A stretch of DNA of 64,000 nt from Streptomyces ferrugineus (GTDB lineage: Bacteria; Actinomycetota; Actinomycetes; Streptomycetales; Streptomycetaceae). The notes beneath the pieces are model-generated. The model was not told where the DNA came from and did no database searches. It saw only the letters and a program-made list of their open reading frames with translations. Position 1 is the stretch's first letter, and each line of letters starts with the position of its first letter. The position numbers and the translations under genes are program-made. Below are positions 16,121-24,413 of this stretch, piece after piece. The DNA is taken from assembly GCF_015160855.1 (NCBI RefSeq), contig NZ_CP063373.1:2790001-2854000 (forward strand), in the 5' to 3' direction.

Positions 16121-16918
16121 GTGTCCCTCACCCGTAGACAGGTCACCACCATGGCCGCCCTCGCCGCCGTCCCCCTCTCCCTCGCGGCCACCGGTACCGC
16201 TCAAGCCGCCAGAGGCCAACGCACCCTCTACATCGCCGGCGACTCCACCGCCGCCCAGAAGTACGCCGACGCCGCCCCCGAGACCGGCTGGGGCATGGCG
16301 CTCCCCTTCTTCCTGCACAAGGACCGGCCCGTAGCCAACCACGCCGTGAACGGGCGTAGTTCGAAGAGCTTCTTCGACGAAGGCCGGCTCGATGTCATCC
16401 TCGGGCGGATTCGCCCCGGTGACCTTCTGATCATCCAGTTCGGGCACAACGACTCGAAGGCCACCGACCCCGCCCGTTACACCGAGCCCTGGTCGACGTA
16501 CCAGGACTACCTGCGCCTCTACATCGACGGCGCCCGCTCCCGCGGCGCGCGGCCTGTGCTCGCGACCTCCGTGGAGCGCAGGAGGTTCGACTCGGCGGGC
16601 AACGCCAGGCCGTCCCACGGCGACTACCCGGCGGCGATGCGCGTGCTCGCCGAGCAGGAGCGCGTGACGCTGCTCGACATCCAGGCCCTCTCCCTCGCGC
16701 TGTGGCAGGAACTCGGCGTCGAGGAGACGAAGAAGTACTTCAACTGGACCGCGACCGAGCAGGACAACACGCACTTCAACCCGCCGGGCGCGATCGCCGT
16801 GGCGCGTCTCGTGGCGCGGGAGCTGCTGCGCACGCGCGTGCTGGCCCCGCAGGACCTGCACCGGCTCGACGAGGCGATCCCGGAGTCCTGGATCACCTGG
16901 CCCGAAGCCGCCGCGTAA
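16121..16918 (+). CDS. Secreted rhamnogalacturonan acetylesterase-like SGNH hydrolase (CE12)
   Basis: A 265-aa protein starting at GTG 16121 with a signal peptide (about 1-29, ending GTAQA). The SGNH blocks are in order: the catalytic Ser in YIAGDSTAA, the Gly of the NGRSSKSF block, the Asn in QFGHNDSKA, and the C-terminal Asp/His pair in DNTHFNPPG. The GDST and GHND forms and the length match CE12 rhamnogalacturonan acetylesterases. It would remove acetyl groups from pectin outside the cell so that lyases can act. It sits just before a pectate lyase gene. Confidence 0.88.
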   Translation: MSLTRRQVTTMAALAAVPLSLAATGTAQAARGQRTLYIAGDSTAAQKYADAAPETGWGMALPFFLHKDRPVANHAVNGRSSKSFFDEGRLDVILGRIRPGDLLIIQFGHNDSKATDPARYTEPWSTYQDYLRLYIDGARSRGARPVLATSVERRRFDSAGNARPSHGDYPAAMRVLAEQERVTLLDIQALSLALWQELGVEETKKYFNWTATEQDNTHFNPPGAIAVARLVARELLRTRVLAPQDLHRLDEAIPESWITWPEAAA

Positions 16919-16955
16919 CCCACACCCCTCTTACCGCAGAGAAGAGAGCCGCACA

Positions 16956-18269
16956 ATGAACGCACAGCCATGGCATGAGCATGCCATGAGAAGAGCCGTC
17001 GTCCTCGCCGGCTGCACCGCCCTCGTCCTCGCCGTCACCGGCACCGGGGCGGCCCAGGCCGGGTCCCGTGACCTCGGGCGCGAGGTCCTCGCCGCGAACG
17101 ACGGCTGGGCCTCCGAGGGCGCGGGCACGACCGGCGGCTCGGCCGCCGACGCCGAGCACGTCTACACCGTGACCACCTGGGAGGAGTTCAGGGCCGCCCT
17201 GAAGGCGGGCGGCGACGCACCCAAGATCATCAAGGTCAAGGGCATGATCGACGCCGTCTCGGAGGGCTGTGACGCCTTCGCGGCCGAGGGCTACGACTTC
17301 CAGCAGTACCTCGCCGACTACGACCCCGCCGTCTGGGGGAACGACATCCCGGTCAGCGGCGAGCAGGAGGACCTGCGGGACGCCTCCGCGAACAACCAGG
17401 ACAAGGCCATCAAGGCGAACGTCCCCTCCAACACCACCATCGTCGGCGTCGGCAAGTACTCCGGGATCCTCGGCGGCAGCCTCCAGATCAAGGGCGTCGA
17501 CAACGTCATCCTGCGCAACCTGACCATCGAGGCCCCGATCGACTGCTTCCCGCAGTGGGACCCGACCGACGACAACAACACCGGCGCCTGGAACTCCGAG
17601 TACGACGGCGTCGTCGTCTACGGCTCCACCCACGTCTGGGTCGACCACAACACGCTCACCGACGGCCGCTACCCCGACAGCTCCTTGCCGTCCTACTTCG
17701 GCAAGGTCTACCAGCAGCACGACGGCCTGCTCGACATCGTGCGCGGCGCCGACTACGTCACCGTGTCGTGGAACTCCTTCGAGGACCACGACAAGACCAT
17801 GCTGATCGGCAACAGCGACAGCGCCGCGGCGACCGACAGCGGCAAGCTCAACGTCACGCTCCACCACAACCGCTTCGAGGGCATCGTGGAGCGGGCGCCG
17901 CGCGTGCGGTTCGGGCAGGTCGACTCCTACAACAACCACTTCGTGGTGACCAAGGACCAGAAGTTCGGCTACGTCTTCGGCATCGGTATCTCCTCGCACC
18001 TGTACGCCACGCACAACGCCTTCACGCTGGCCCCCGGCGTCAGCGTCGGCAAGACGCTGAAGAAGTGGAAGGAGTCGCCGCTCACCGCCGAGAACAACTA
18101 CGTCAACGGCAGGCTCACCGACCTGATCGCCGTGCACAACGCGGAGATCCCCGAGGAGACCCTCCAATCCGGCGCCGGCTGGACACCGACCCTGCGCACC
18201 CAGGTCCACCCGCCGCAGTCGATCCCGTGGCTGGTCGACCACCGCGCGGGCGCCGGCCGCGTGTGCTGA
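16956..18269 (+). CDS. Secreted pectate lyase, family PL1
   Basis: A 437-aa protein with a beta-helix PL1 domain: HVWVDHNTLTDG, HDGLLDIVRGADYVTVSWNSF and the catalytic RAPRVR motif followed by FGQVDSYNNHF. The signal peptide core is RRAVVLAGCTALVLAVTG. I place the start at ATG 16956, which has GAAGAGAG 9 nt upstream. ATG 16986 is in frame but has no ribosome site and lies at the edge of a perfect inverted repeat (16969-16988). It is close in sequence to the PL1 at 7752, so the two are duplicates that diverged. Confidence 0.9.
   Translation: MNAQPWHEHAMRRAVVLAGCTALVLAVTGTGAAQAGSRDLGREVLAANDGWASEGAGTTGGSAADAEHVYTVTTWEEFRAALKAGGDAPKIIKVKGMIDAVSEGCDAFAAEGYDFQQYLADYDPAVWGNDIPVSGEQEDLRDASANNQDKAIKANVPSNTTIVGVGKYSGILGGSLQIKGVDNVILRNLTIEAPIDCFPQWDPTDDNNTGAWNSEYDGVVVYGSTHVWVDHNTLTDGRYPDSSLPSYFGKVYQQHDGLLDIVRGADYVTVSWNSFEDHDKTMLIGNSDSAAATDSGKLNVTLHHNRFEGIVERAPRVRFGQVDSYNNHFVVTKDQKFGYVFGIGISSHLYATHNAFTLAPGVSVGKTLKKWKESPLTAENNYVNGRLTDLIAVHNAEIPEETLQSGAGWTPTLRTQVHPPQSIPWLVDHRAGAGRVC
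16969..16988. promoter_or_regulatory. Perfect inverted repeat CATGGCATG-AG-CATGCCATG at the start of a pectate lyase gene
   Basis: Two 9-bp arms separated by 2 bp, 13 nt downstream of the initiating ATG. In the mRNA this would form a tight hairpin just inside the coding region and place a second in-frame ATG on its 3' arm. It may be a translational control structure or a protein-binding site; the function is unknown. Confidence 0.4.
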
Positions 18270-18284
18270 CGTAACCGCGCCACC

Positions 18285-18315
18285 GGGCCGGGGCGGACCT
18301 CCGTCGCCCCGGCCC
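18285..18315 (+). terminator. GC-rich hairpin terminator after the PL1 gene
   Basis: A perfect 11-bp stem, GGGCCGGGGCG (18285-18295) with CGCCCCGGCCC (18305-18315), and a 9-nt loop, placed 16 bp after the lyase stop and before the first pectinesterase. There is no T-run, as is usual for streptomycete terminators. Confidence 0.6.
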
Positions 18316-18382
18316 CGCACCCCCACGGCGAGGAAGTACCTCCGATCCCCCAGGACGACCCGCACTGCGAAGGAGCACCCAC

Positions 18383-19513
18383 ATGGCCTCGCCCGGCCCC
18401 CGACTTCCCCTGTCCAGAAGGGGCTTCCTGCTCGCGACCGCCGGTACCGGCGCCGCCCTCGGCCTCGCGGCGACCCCCGCGCGAGCCGCCGTCTCCTCCC
18501 GCCCGTTCGGCCGCTACGGCTCCCCGGCCGCGCGCCTGAACGAGCGGACCCGGTACGTCGACCGGCACGGCCGGGGCGACTTCACCTCCGTCCAGGACGC
18601 GGTGACCGCGGCGAGCGGCAGCGGCTGGACGCTCGTCATCGCGCCGGGCATCTACCGGGAGACGGTCATGGCAGACCGCTCCCGCACCGAGATGACCTGG
18701 CTCGGCGCCGGGGACGGCCCGCGCGACGTCGTCATCGTCTACGACAACGCGGCCGGCACCCCGAAGCCCGACGGCTCCGGCAACTACGGCACCACCGGCT
18801 CGGCCACCACCACAGTCCGGGGAGACGGCTTCACCGCTCACCGGATCACCTTCGCCAACGACTTCCTGCGCGAAGAGCACCCTGGGATCAGCGGCACCCA
18901 GGCCGTCGCCATCAAGGTGCAGGGCGACCGTTCCGCCTTCCATCACTGCCGCTTCCTCGGCCACCAGGACACCCTGTACGCCGACTCCAACGCCTCCACC
19001 CTCTTCGCCCGCCAGTACTTCTCCCACTGCTACGTCGAGGGCGACGTCGACTTCGTCTTCGGCCGGGCCACGGCCGTCTACGAGCACTGCCACTTCCGCA
19101 CGCTCAACCGCACCGACCTCTCCTCCGCCCCCTACGGCTTCGTCTTCGCCCCCTCCACCGAGGGCGCCAACCCGCACGGCTACCTGGTGTCGAAGAGCCG
19201 CGTGACGAGCGAGGCCCCCGACGCCTACTACAAGGTCGCCCGCCCCTGGGTACCCAGCTCCAGCACCACCGCCCACCCGATGCTCACCGTCCGGGAGACC
19301 TGGCTGGGCCCCGGCATCGACGCGGTCGCGCCCTACGCCAACATGCGCGCCGAGCACCCCTGGCAGGACCAGCGCTTCGCCGAGTACGGCAACTTCGGCC
19401 CGGGCGCCGAGATCACCGTCCCCGAGAACCGGCCCCAGCTCACGGACGAGGAGGCCGCGGCGCACACCCGCGAGACCTACCTCGGCGACTGGGCGCCGTG
19501 GAAGGACTGCTGA
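18383..19513 (+). CDS. Secreted pectin methylesterase (CE8), Tat-type signal
   Basis: A 376-aa protein. The N-terminus carries LSRRGFLLATAGTGAALG, a twin-arginine-type signal, with cleavage likely after ATPARA. The CE8 beta-helix motifs follow: GIYRETV, GHQDTLYAD, EGDVDFVFGRATAVYEHC (catalytic Asp) and KVARPWVPSS (substrate Arg). It hydrolyses methyl esters of homogalacturonan and so prepares substrate for the pectate lyases. The next gene begins 1 bp after its stop and is a clear paralogue. A good GAAGGAG site precedes ATG 18383. Confidence 0.9.
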   Translation: MASPGPRLPLSRRGFLLATAGTGAALGLAATPARAAVSSRPFGRYGSPAARLNERTRYVDRHGRGDFTSVQDAVTAASGSGWTLVIAPGIYRETVMADRSRTEMTWLGAGDGPRDVVIVYDNAAGTPKPDGSGNYGTTGSATTTVRGDGFTAHRITFANDFLREEHPGISGTQAVAIKVQGDRSAFHHCRFLGHQDTLYADSNASTLFARQYFSHCYVEGDVDFVFGRATAVYEHCHFRTLNRTDLSSAPYGFVFAPSTEGANPHGYLVSKSRVTSEAPDAYYKVARPWVPSSSTTAHPMLTVRETWLGPGIDAVAPYANMRAEHPWQDQRFAEYGNFGPGAEITVPENRPQLTDEEAAAHTRETYLGDWAPWKDC

Positions 19514-19514
19514 G

Positions 19515-20546
19515 ATGCGGCGGCGCACGCTGCTCGCCGGAATGACCGGCATCGCCGGCGGCCTGGTGGCCGCCGGCACCCCCGCCTTCGCCGGCGCCCG
19601 CCGTCGCGTCCTGCGCGTCCGCCCCGGCGACTCCGTCCAGGCGGCCGTGGACGCGGTGGAGGGGCCCGGCTGGACGATCGTCGTGCACCCGGGGACGTAT
19701 CGCGAGGTGGTGAGAGTCCCGGCGGAGAAGTCGGGGTTGACCCTGCGCGGCGCCACCCGCGACCCGCGCGACACCGTGATCGTGTACGACAACGCCAACG
19801 GCACCAAGAAGCCCGACGGCACCACGTACGGCACCGCGGGCTCCGCCACCTTCACCTCGGCCGCCCCCGGGCTGACCGTCCGCGACCTGACCCTGGCCAA
19901 CGACTGGCTGCGCGCCGACCACCCCGACATCACCGGCACCCAGGCGGTGGCCGCGTACATCACCGGTGACCGGTCGGCCTTCGAGAACGTCCGTCTCCTC
20001 GCCCACCAGGACACCCTCTTCGTAGACACGACCGCGCTCGACGCCTTCGACCGGCAGTACTTCCACCACTGCTACATCGAAGGCGACGTCGACTTCGTCT
20101 TCGGCCGGGCCACGGCCGTCTTCGACGACTGCCACTTCCACACGCTGCAACGGGACGTGACCTTCACGCCCAAGGGCATGGTCTTCGCCCCGTCCACCGC
20201 CCGCGCCAACCCCTACGGCATCCTCGCCGTCCGCTCCCGCGTCACCTCCGGCGCCGAGGACGCGGCGTACAAGCTGGCGCGGCCCTGGGTGCCGTCGTAC
20301 GAGACCACCGCCTGGCCGTCCCTCGTCGTGCGCGACACCCGGATCGGGCCGGGGATCGATCCGGTGGCGCCGTACACCAACATGCGGGAGGCCCACCCCT
20401 GGCAGACCATGCGGTTCCGGGAGTACCGGAACAGCGGGCCGGGTGCCGTGATCACGGTGCCGGAGAACCGGCCGCAACTCACCGCGTCCGAGGCGGCGTC
20501 GCACACCAAGCGCACGTACCTCGGCGACTGGTGTCCCCGAGCGTAG
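19515..20546 (+). CDS. Secreted pectin methylesterase (CE8), tandem paralogue
   Basis: A 343-aa protein with signal MRRRTLLAGMTGIAGGLVAA, again with basic Arg residues before the hydrophobic core and a predicted cut after TPAFA. Its CE8 motifs are GTYREVV, AHQDTLFVD, EGDVDFVFGRATAVFDDC and KLARPWVPSY. Long stretches match the preceding CE8 protein (YDNANGT.KPDG, NMR..HPWQ, ITVPENRPQLT), which indicates tandem duplication followed by divergence. The 1-bp spacing means the two are co-transcribed and translationally coupled. Confidence 0.9.
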   Translation: MRRRTLLAGMTGIAGGLVAAGTPAFAGARRRVLRVRPGDSVQAAVDAVEGPGWTIVVHPGTYREVVRVPAEKSGLTLRGATRDPRDTVIVYDNANGTKKPDGTTYGTAGSATFTSAAPGLTVRDLTLANDWLRADHPDITGTQAVAAYITGDRSAFENVRLLAHQDTLFVDTTALDAFDRQYFHHCYIEGDVDFVFGRATAVFDDCHFHTLQRDVTFTPKGMVFAPSTARANPYGILAVRSRVTSGAEDAAYKLARPWVPSYETTAWPSLVVRDTRIGPGIDPVAPYTNMREAHPWQTMRFREYRNSGPGAVITVPENRPQLTASEAASHTKRTYLGDWCPRA

Positions 20547-20667
20547 GGCGGCCGTAGCCTTCGGCACGCGGGAGCCCGCATGACCACCACTGACACCCAG
20601 GCGGGGGCGAACCGGCCACGCGTGGCGCAGCCCCACGCACCCGCAGCCGCGTACGGCGGGAAGGGGA

Positions 20668-20767
20668 CGTGTCGGGGGGTGTCCGCCCGCAGCGGCCGGC
20701 GTCCGAAGAGGCGCACCACCCTGCCCGACAGCGACCGCCGGACCGAGGACGGACACCCCCCGACACG
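20668..20767. repeat. 18-bp perfect inverted repeat around a 64-bp loop in a 347-bp gene-free gap
   Basis: CGTGTCGGGGGGTGTCCG (20668-20685) is the exact reverse complement of CGGACACCCCCCGACACG (20750-20767). The gap between the second pectinesterase and the PL9 gene (20547-20893) holds no convincing gene; open frames there have no recognisable start, codon pattern or homology. The element may be a terminator, a structured regulatory RNA or a small non-autonomous repeat. The last 130 bp before the PL9 gene look like an ordinary leader, with GAAAGGA near the start. Confidence 0.55.
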
Positions 20768-20893
20768 GCCCCGACCCACCCGCCGAACCCAGGGCGCTAG
20801 GCGCACCCCCACCGAACCCGCGCAGGCGCCGCAGGCATCAACGCGCACCCCTCACCCACCAACCCCCACAGCACGACGAAAGGACCGCACTCC

Positions 20894-22006
20894 ATGTCTC
20901 GTCGTACCGCTCTCACCGCCGTGGCCGCCCTCGCCCTGGGCGCCGGTCTCGCCGCCCTCCCCACCCAGGCCCAGGCCGCGACCGTGGTCGTCAGCAACTC
21001 GACCGACCTGTCCAACGCCATCAGGAACGCCACGCCCGGCACCGTCATCCAGGTCCGCGGCGGCACCTACTACCCGACGGCCACCCTGCAGTCCACGGCC
21101 AACGGCACCTCCTCGTCACCGATCACGCTCACCGCGTACGGCTCGGAGACCGTCAAGATCGACGGATCCTCGCTGCCCTCCGGCTCCTGGATCTTCAAGC
21201 TGACCGCCGACTACTGGAACGTCTCCAGGATCACGTTCCAGAACTCCCCGGACAGCGCCGTCGTCTGCCAGTCCTGCACCGGCACCGTCTGGAACAACAT
21301 CAAGACCATCAACGGCGGCGACTCCGGCTTCACGCTCACCGGCGACGGGACCGTGAACAACACCGTGCGCAACCTGGACAGTTACGGCCACTACGACCGC
21401 GCCACCCACGGCGAGAACGCCGACGGAATCGCCGTGAAGTACGGCTCCGGCAGCGGCAACCTGATCACCGGCGCCCGCCTGTACAACAACTCGGACGACG
21501 GGCTGGACCACTGGTCGTTCTCCTCCCCGGTCACCGTCGAGCACACCTGGGCCTTCGGCAACGGCAAGAACCGCTGGTCCGACTCCGCCTTCGCGGGCGA
21601 CGGCAACGGCTACAAGCTGGGCGGCGACGGCGAGACCGTGGCCCACGTCGTCAACAACTCCGCCGCCTGGGACAACACCGGCAACGGCTTCACCGAGAAC
21701 AGCAACAGGGGCGCCATCGTCATCAACCGGACCACCGCCTACGCCAACGGCAACAAGGGGTACTACTTCGCGACCGGTGCGGCAAAGCTGGGCCGGAACC
21801 TCGCCGTGAGCAACACCGGTGGCTCCGTGGCGAAGAGCTCCTCGGTCACCTCGTACATGAACAACTGGGACTCCGGTGTCTCCACCCCGGCCTTCCGCTC
21901 CACGGATGCCTCGACCACCTACAACGCCCGCCAGTCCGACGGCTCGCTGCCCGTGACCACGTTCCTGACCACGGGCAGCACCACCATCGGCGCGACGATG
22001 GACTGA
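20894..22006 (+). CDS. Secreted pectate lyase-like beta-helix protein (PL9 family)
   Basis: A 370-aa protein with a signal peptide (about 1-29, ending AQA) and a parallel beta-helix. The core ENADGIAVKYGSGSGNLITG followed by LYNNSDDGLDHW is the PL9 signature (NADG.A.K ... NSDDG.D), and a Lys nearby (GYKLGGDG) fits the catalytic lysine used by PL9 in place of Arg. PL9 enzymes cut polygalacturonate in a Ca-dependent way, some with exo or rhamnogalacturonan action. Its closest relative here is the protein at 24414. It ends 7 bp from the convergent GH43 gene. Confidence 0.82.
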   Translation: MSRRTALTAVAALALGAGLAALPTQAQAATVVVSNSTDLSNAIRNATPGTVIQVRGGTYYPTATLQSTANGTSSSPITLTAYGSETVKIDGSSLPSGSWIFKLTADYWNVSRITFQNSPDSAVVCQSCTGTVWNNIKTINGGDSGFTLTGDGTVNNTVRNLDSYGHYDRATHGENADGIAVKYGSGSGNLITGARLYNNSDDGLDHWSFSSPVTVEHTWAFGNGKNRWSDSAFAGDGNGYKLGGDGETVAHVVNNSAAWDNTGNGFTENSNRGAIVINRTTAYANGNKGYYFATGAAKLGRNLAVSNTGGSVAKSSSVTSYMNNWDSGVSTPAFRSTDASTTYNARQSDGSLPVTTFLTTGSTTIGATMD

Positions 22007-22013
22007 GACACGC

Positions 22014-24212
22014 CTAGCGGCGCACGGGCTTGATGCCCTCCAAGGTCGGGACCACCGGCAGAATCGTGCCGTCGGCCGCGAACTCAAGGCGGTCGATGGT
22101 CGTCTCCCGGTGCATGCCGTCACCGCCCGGTCTGCCGGGGCCGTTCAGGGCGAAGCGGTGGTAGACGGCGTACCAGTCGTCGGTGCCGGGGGTGTTCACC
22201 ACGGAGTGGTGGCCCGTGCCGAGGATCCCGTACTCGGGACGCTTGGACAGGATCGTCCCCTTCTTGGTCCACGGGCCGAGCGGGGACGGTCCCGTCGCGT
22301 AGGCGACGTGGTAGTTCTCGCTGCGGGTGTCGTCCTCGGACCACATGAAGTAGTACGTGCCCTTCCGCTTGATCACGAAGGCGCCCTCGCGGAAGTTGTC
22401 CGGGGTGATGTCCCGCACCTTCGACGCGTCGAACGACACCATGTCGTCGTTCAGCGGGACGACATAGCCGTGCCCGTTGCCCCAGTACAGGTACGCCTGG
22501 CCGTCGTCGTCCGTGAAGACGGCGGGGTCGATCATCTGGCCCGGAAGCGAACCGCCCTTCGCCACCAGAGGCTTGCCCAGGGCGTCCTCGAACGGGCCGG
22601 CCGGGGAGTCGGCCACCGCCACGCCGATCTGCTGCTCGGCGCAGAAGTAGAAGTAGTACTTGCCGTCGCGCTCGGCGATCGCGGGTGCCCAGGCGTACTT
22701 GTCGGCCCAGGAGACGTCCGGACCGAGATCCAGGATGACCCCGTGGTCCTTCCAGTGGACCAGGTCCTTGGACGAGTACGCCTTGAACCGCGTCCCGCTC
22801 CAGCCCTGGAAGCCGTCGGTCGTCGGGTAGATCCAGTACTCGCCGTTCAGGTAGTGCACATCCGGGTCGGCGTTGAGGCCGGGCAGCATCGGGCTGCGGG
22901 TGCGCACGGCCTCGACGGTCCAGGTGCGCTTCGTCCCGTCCGGCGCCGTCACCGTGTACTTCTGCGGCTCGCGGAAGTCGCGGCGGGTGCCGGAGCGCGG
23001 GCTGACGGTCGCGCCCTCACCGGCCCACAGCTTCGGGGCCAGGCGCGCGAGGTCGGCGCCCGGCCGCATGGGCAGTACGACCTTGGAGGCGCTCTCGGTG
23101 ACGATCGCGTACCCCTTCTGGTCCTTCGCCGTCGCGTCCACGAGGGAGTCGGGGCTCGCGGGGTACGCGGCCAGCAGCCGGTCGTACTCCTCCTGCGTCA
23201 CCGGGATCACCGTGCCGTGCCGGGGGCTGGCGGGCAACTGGTAGTCGGTCGACGGGGTCCACTCGCCCGAGTCGAGGTCGGTCGTCTCGAAGGGGACGTA
23301 ACCGCGGCCGCCGTACTCGTCGATGAACAGGTACCACTTGTCCTCGGTGTTGGACTTGAAGACCGTCGGCCCCTCACCGCGCTCCATCGCACCGCTGCCG
23401 ATGCAGTCCGCGACGAAGTCGTACGACGTGTCGGTCAGGCTCGTCGACTTCTCGGCGGTGATGAACTTCGAGCACGGGCTGGAGGAGCTCGGGTCCCGCT
23501 CGTCCTTGGTGTAGCGGTAGTAGGCGTCCTCGTGCTTCACCACCGTCGAGTCGATGACCGAGTAGCCGGGGTCGCTCCAGACCTTCGGCTCGCTGAAGGT
23601 GCGGAAGTCCTTCGTCGTCGCGTACAGCATCTTGTTGTACGTCGATCCGGTGTGGTCGGGATCGTCGGCGGCGTACAGCTTCGACGCCCAGAAGACGACG
23701 TACTCACCGCGCGAGTCGTCCCAGTAGGCCTCCGGTGCCCAGGTGTTGCCCGCGTTGTCCGGGGCGACCTTCACCAGGCGCTGGTCGGTCCAGTGGACCA
23801 GGTCGGTGGACTCCCAGACCATGATCGACTTGCTGCCGTGCCGCTGGACCTCGTCCCAACTGCCGCTGCTGTTCTGATACATGCGTAGATCGGTGGCGAT
23901 CAGATAGAACTTGTCGCCCTTCGGAGAGCGGATCACGAACGGGTCGCGCAGCCCCTTCTCGCCGATGGTGGAGGTGAGCACCGGCTTGCCCTGGTTCAGC
24001 TCCCGCCAGTGCAGCGGGTCGTTGCCGCGGCTGAGGGCGTAGCGGATCTGCTCGCCGTCGGCGGTGCCCTCGCCGGTGAAGTAGGCGAAGAGATAGCCGG
24101 CGTACCTGGGCTGCTTCACGGGTGGTGCTCCTGAGTGGGCGGAACCGGGCGGGGCGGTGACCAGGGCCAGCAGTAGCGAGAGACAGGCGACGAGGAGGAT
24201 TCGTGTACGCAT
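22014..24212 (-). CDS. Secreted double-domain glycoside hydrolase family 43 protein
   Basis: A 732-aa protein with a signal peptide (about 1-25). Two GH43 propellers are seen. The first (about 35-330) has EKGLRDPFVIRSPKG, VIDSTVVKHEDAYY and ERGEGPTVF. The second (about 430-715) has GLNADPDVHYLNGEYW, MIDPAVFTDDDGQAYLYWG and FREGAFVIKRKG. Each domain keeps a plausible Asp/Asp/Glu triad. The linker contains an Ig-like VTAPDGTKRTWTVEA segment. Likely an extracellular arabinanase/arabinofuranosidase acting on pectin side chains. It is the only minus-strand gene inside the pectin cluster proper, convergent with one PL9 gene and divergent from the other. Confidence 0.85.
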   Translation of the reverse strand: MRTRILLVACLSLLLALVTAPPGSAHSGAPPVKQPRYAGYLFAYFTGEGTADGEQIRYALSRGNDPLHWRELNQGKPVLTSTIGEKGLRDPFVIRSPKGDKFYLIATDLRMYQNSSGSWDEVQRHGSKSIMVWESTDLVHWTDQRLVKVAPDNAGNTWAPEAYWDDSRGEYVVFWASKLYAADDPDHTGSTYNKMLYATTKDFRTFSEPKVWSDPGYSVIDSTVVKHEDAYYRYTKDERDPSSSSPCSKFITAEKSTSLTDTSYDFVADCIGSGAMERGEGPTVFKSNTEDKWYLFIDEYGGRGYVPFETTDLDSGEWTPSTDYQLPASPRHGTVIPVTQEEYDRLLAAYPASPDSLVDATAKDQKGYAIVTESASKVVLPMRPGADLARLAPKLWAGEGATVSPRSGTRRDFREPQKYTVTAPDGTKRTWTVEAVRTRSPMLPGLNADPDVHYLNGEYWIYPTTDGFQGWSGTRFKAYSSKDLVHWKDHGVILDLGPDVSWADKYAWAPAIAERDGKYYFYFCAEQQIGVAVADSPAGPFEDALGKPLVAKGGSLPGQMIDPAVFTDDDGQAYLYWGNGHGYVVPLNDDMVSFDASKVRDITPDNFREGAFVIKRKGTYYFMWSEDDTRSENYHVAYATGPSPLGPWTKKGTILSKRPEYGILGTGHHSVVNTPGTDDWYAVYHRFALNGPGRPGGDGMHRETTIDRLEFAADGTILPVVPTLEGIKPVRR

Positions 24213-24413
24213 GTCACTCCTGTGTGAGTGTGGGGGTTTCTGTTGGGTGGTGTGCGCGCCATCGGAGTGTCACCAGTGGGAAACAGCACGTCAATCGGTG
24301 GGCGAGCGATGAGGGGCAGCGAAAGTTTCGCTCGCTTTCGTCGAGGCGCGGCAACCTCGCTCCGCCACGGCGACGACTCCAGGGCGTCACGTCCCCAAGG
24401 AAAGGAACGCTCC

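Noticed and set aside
14594..16861. Minus-strand 755-aa open frame spanning the binding-protein and CE12 genes
   Set aside because: Crosses two well-supported plus-strand genes and a terminator; no recognisable domain.
20580..20848. Small proline/arginine-rich ORFs in the gap before the PL9 gene
   Set aside because: No ribosome site, start context or motif; best explained by the inverted repeat and GC bias.
22110..23888. Plus-strand 592-aa open frame opposite the double GH43 gene
   Set aside because: Val/Arg/Gly-rich antisense shadow; the minus-strand frame has a signal peptide and GH43 motifs.
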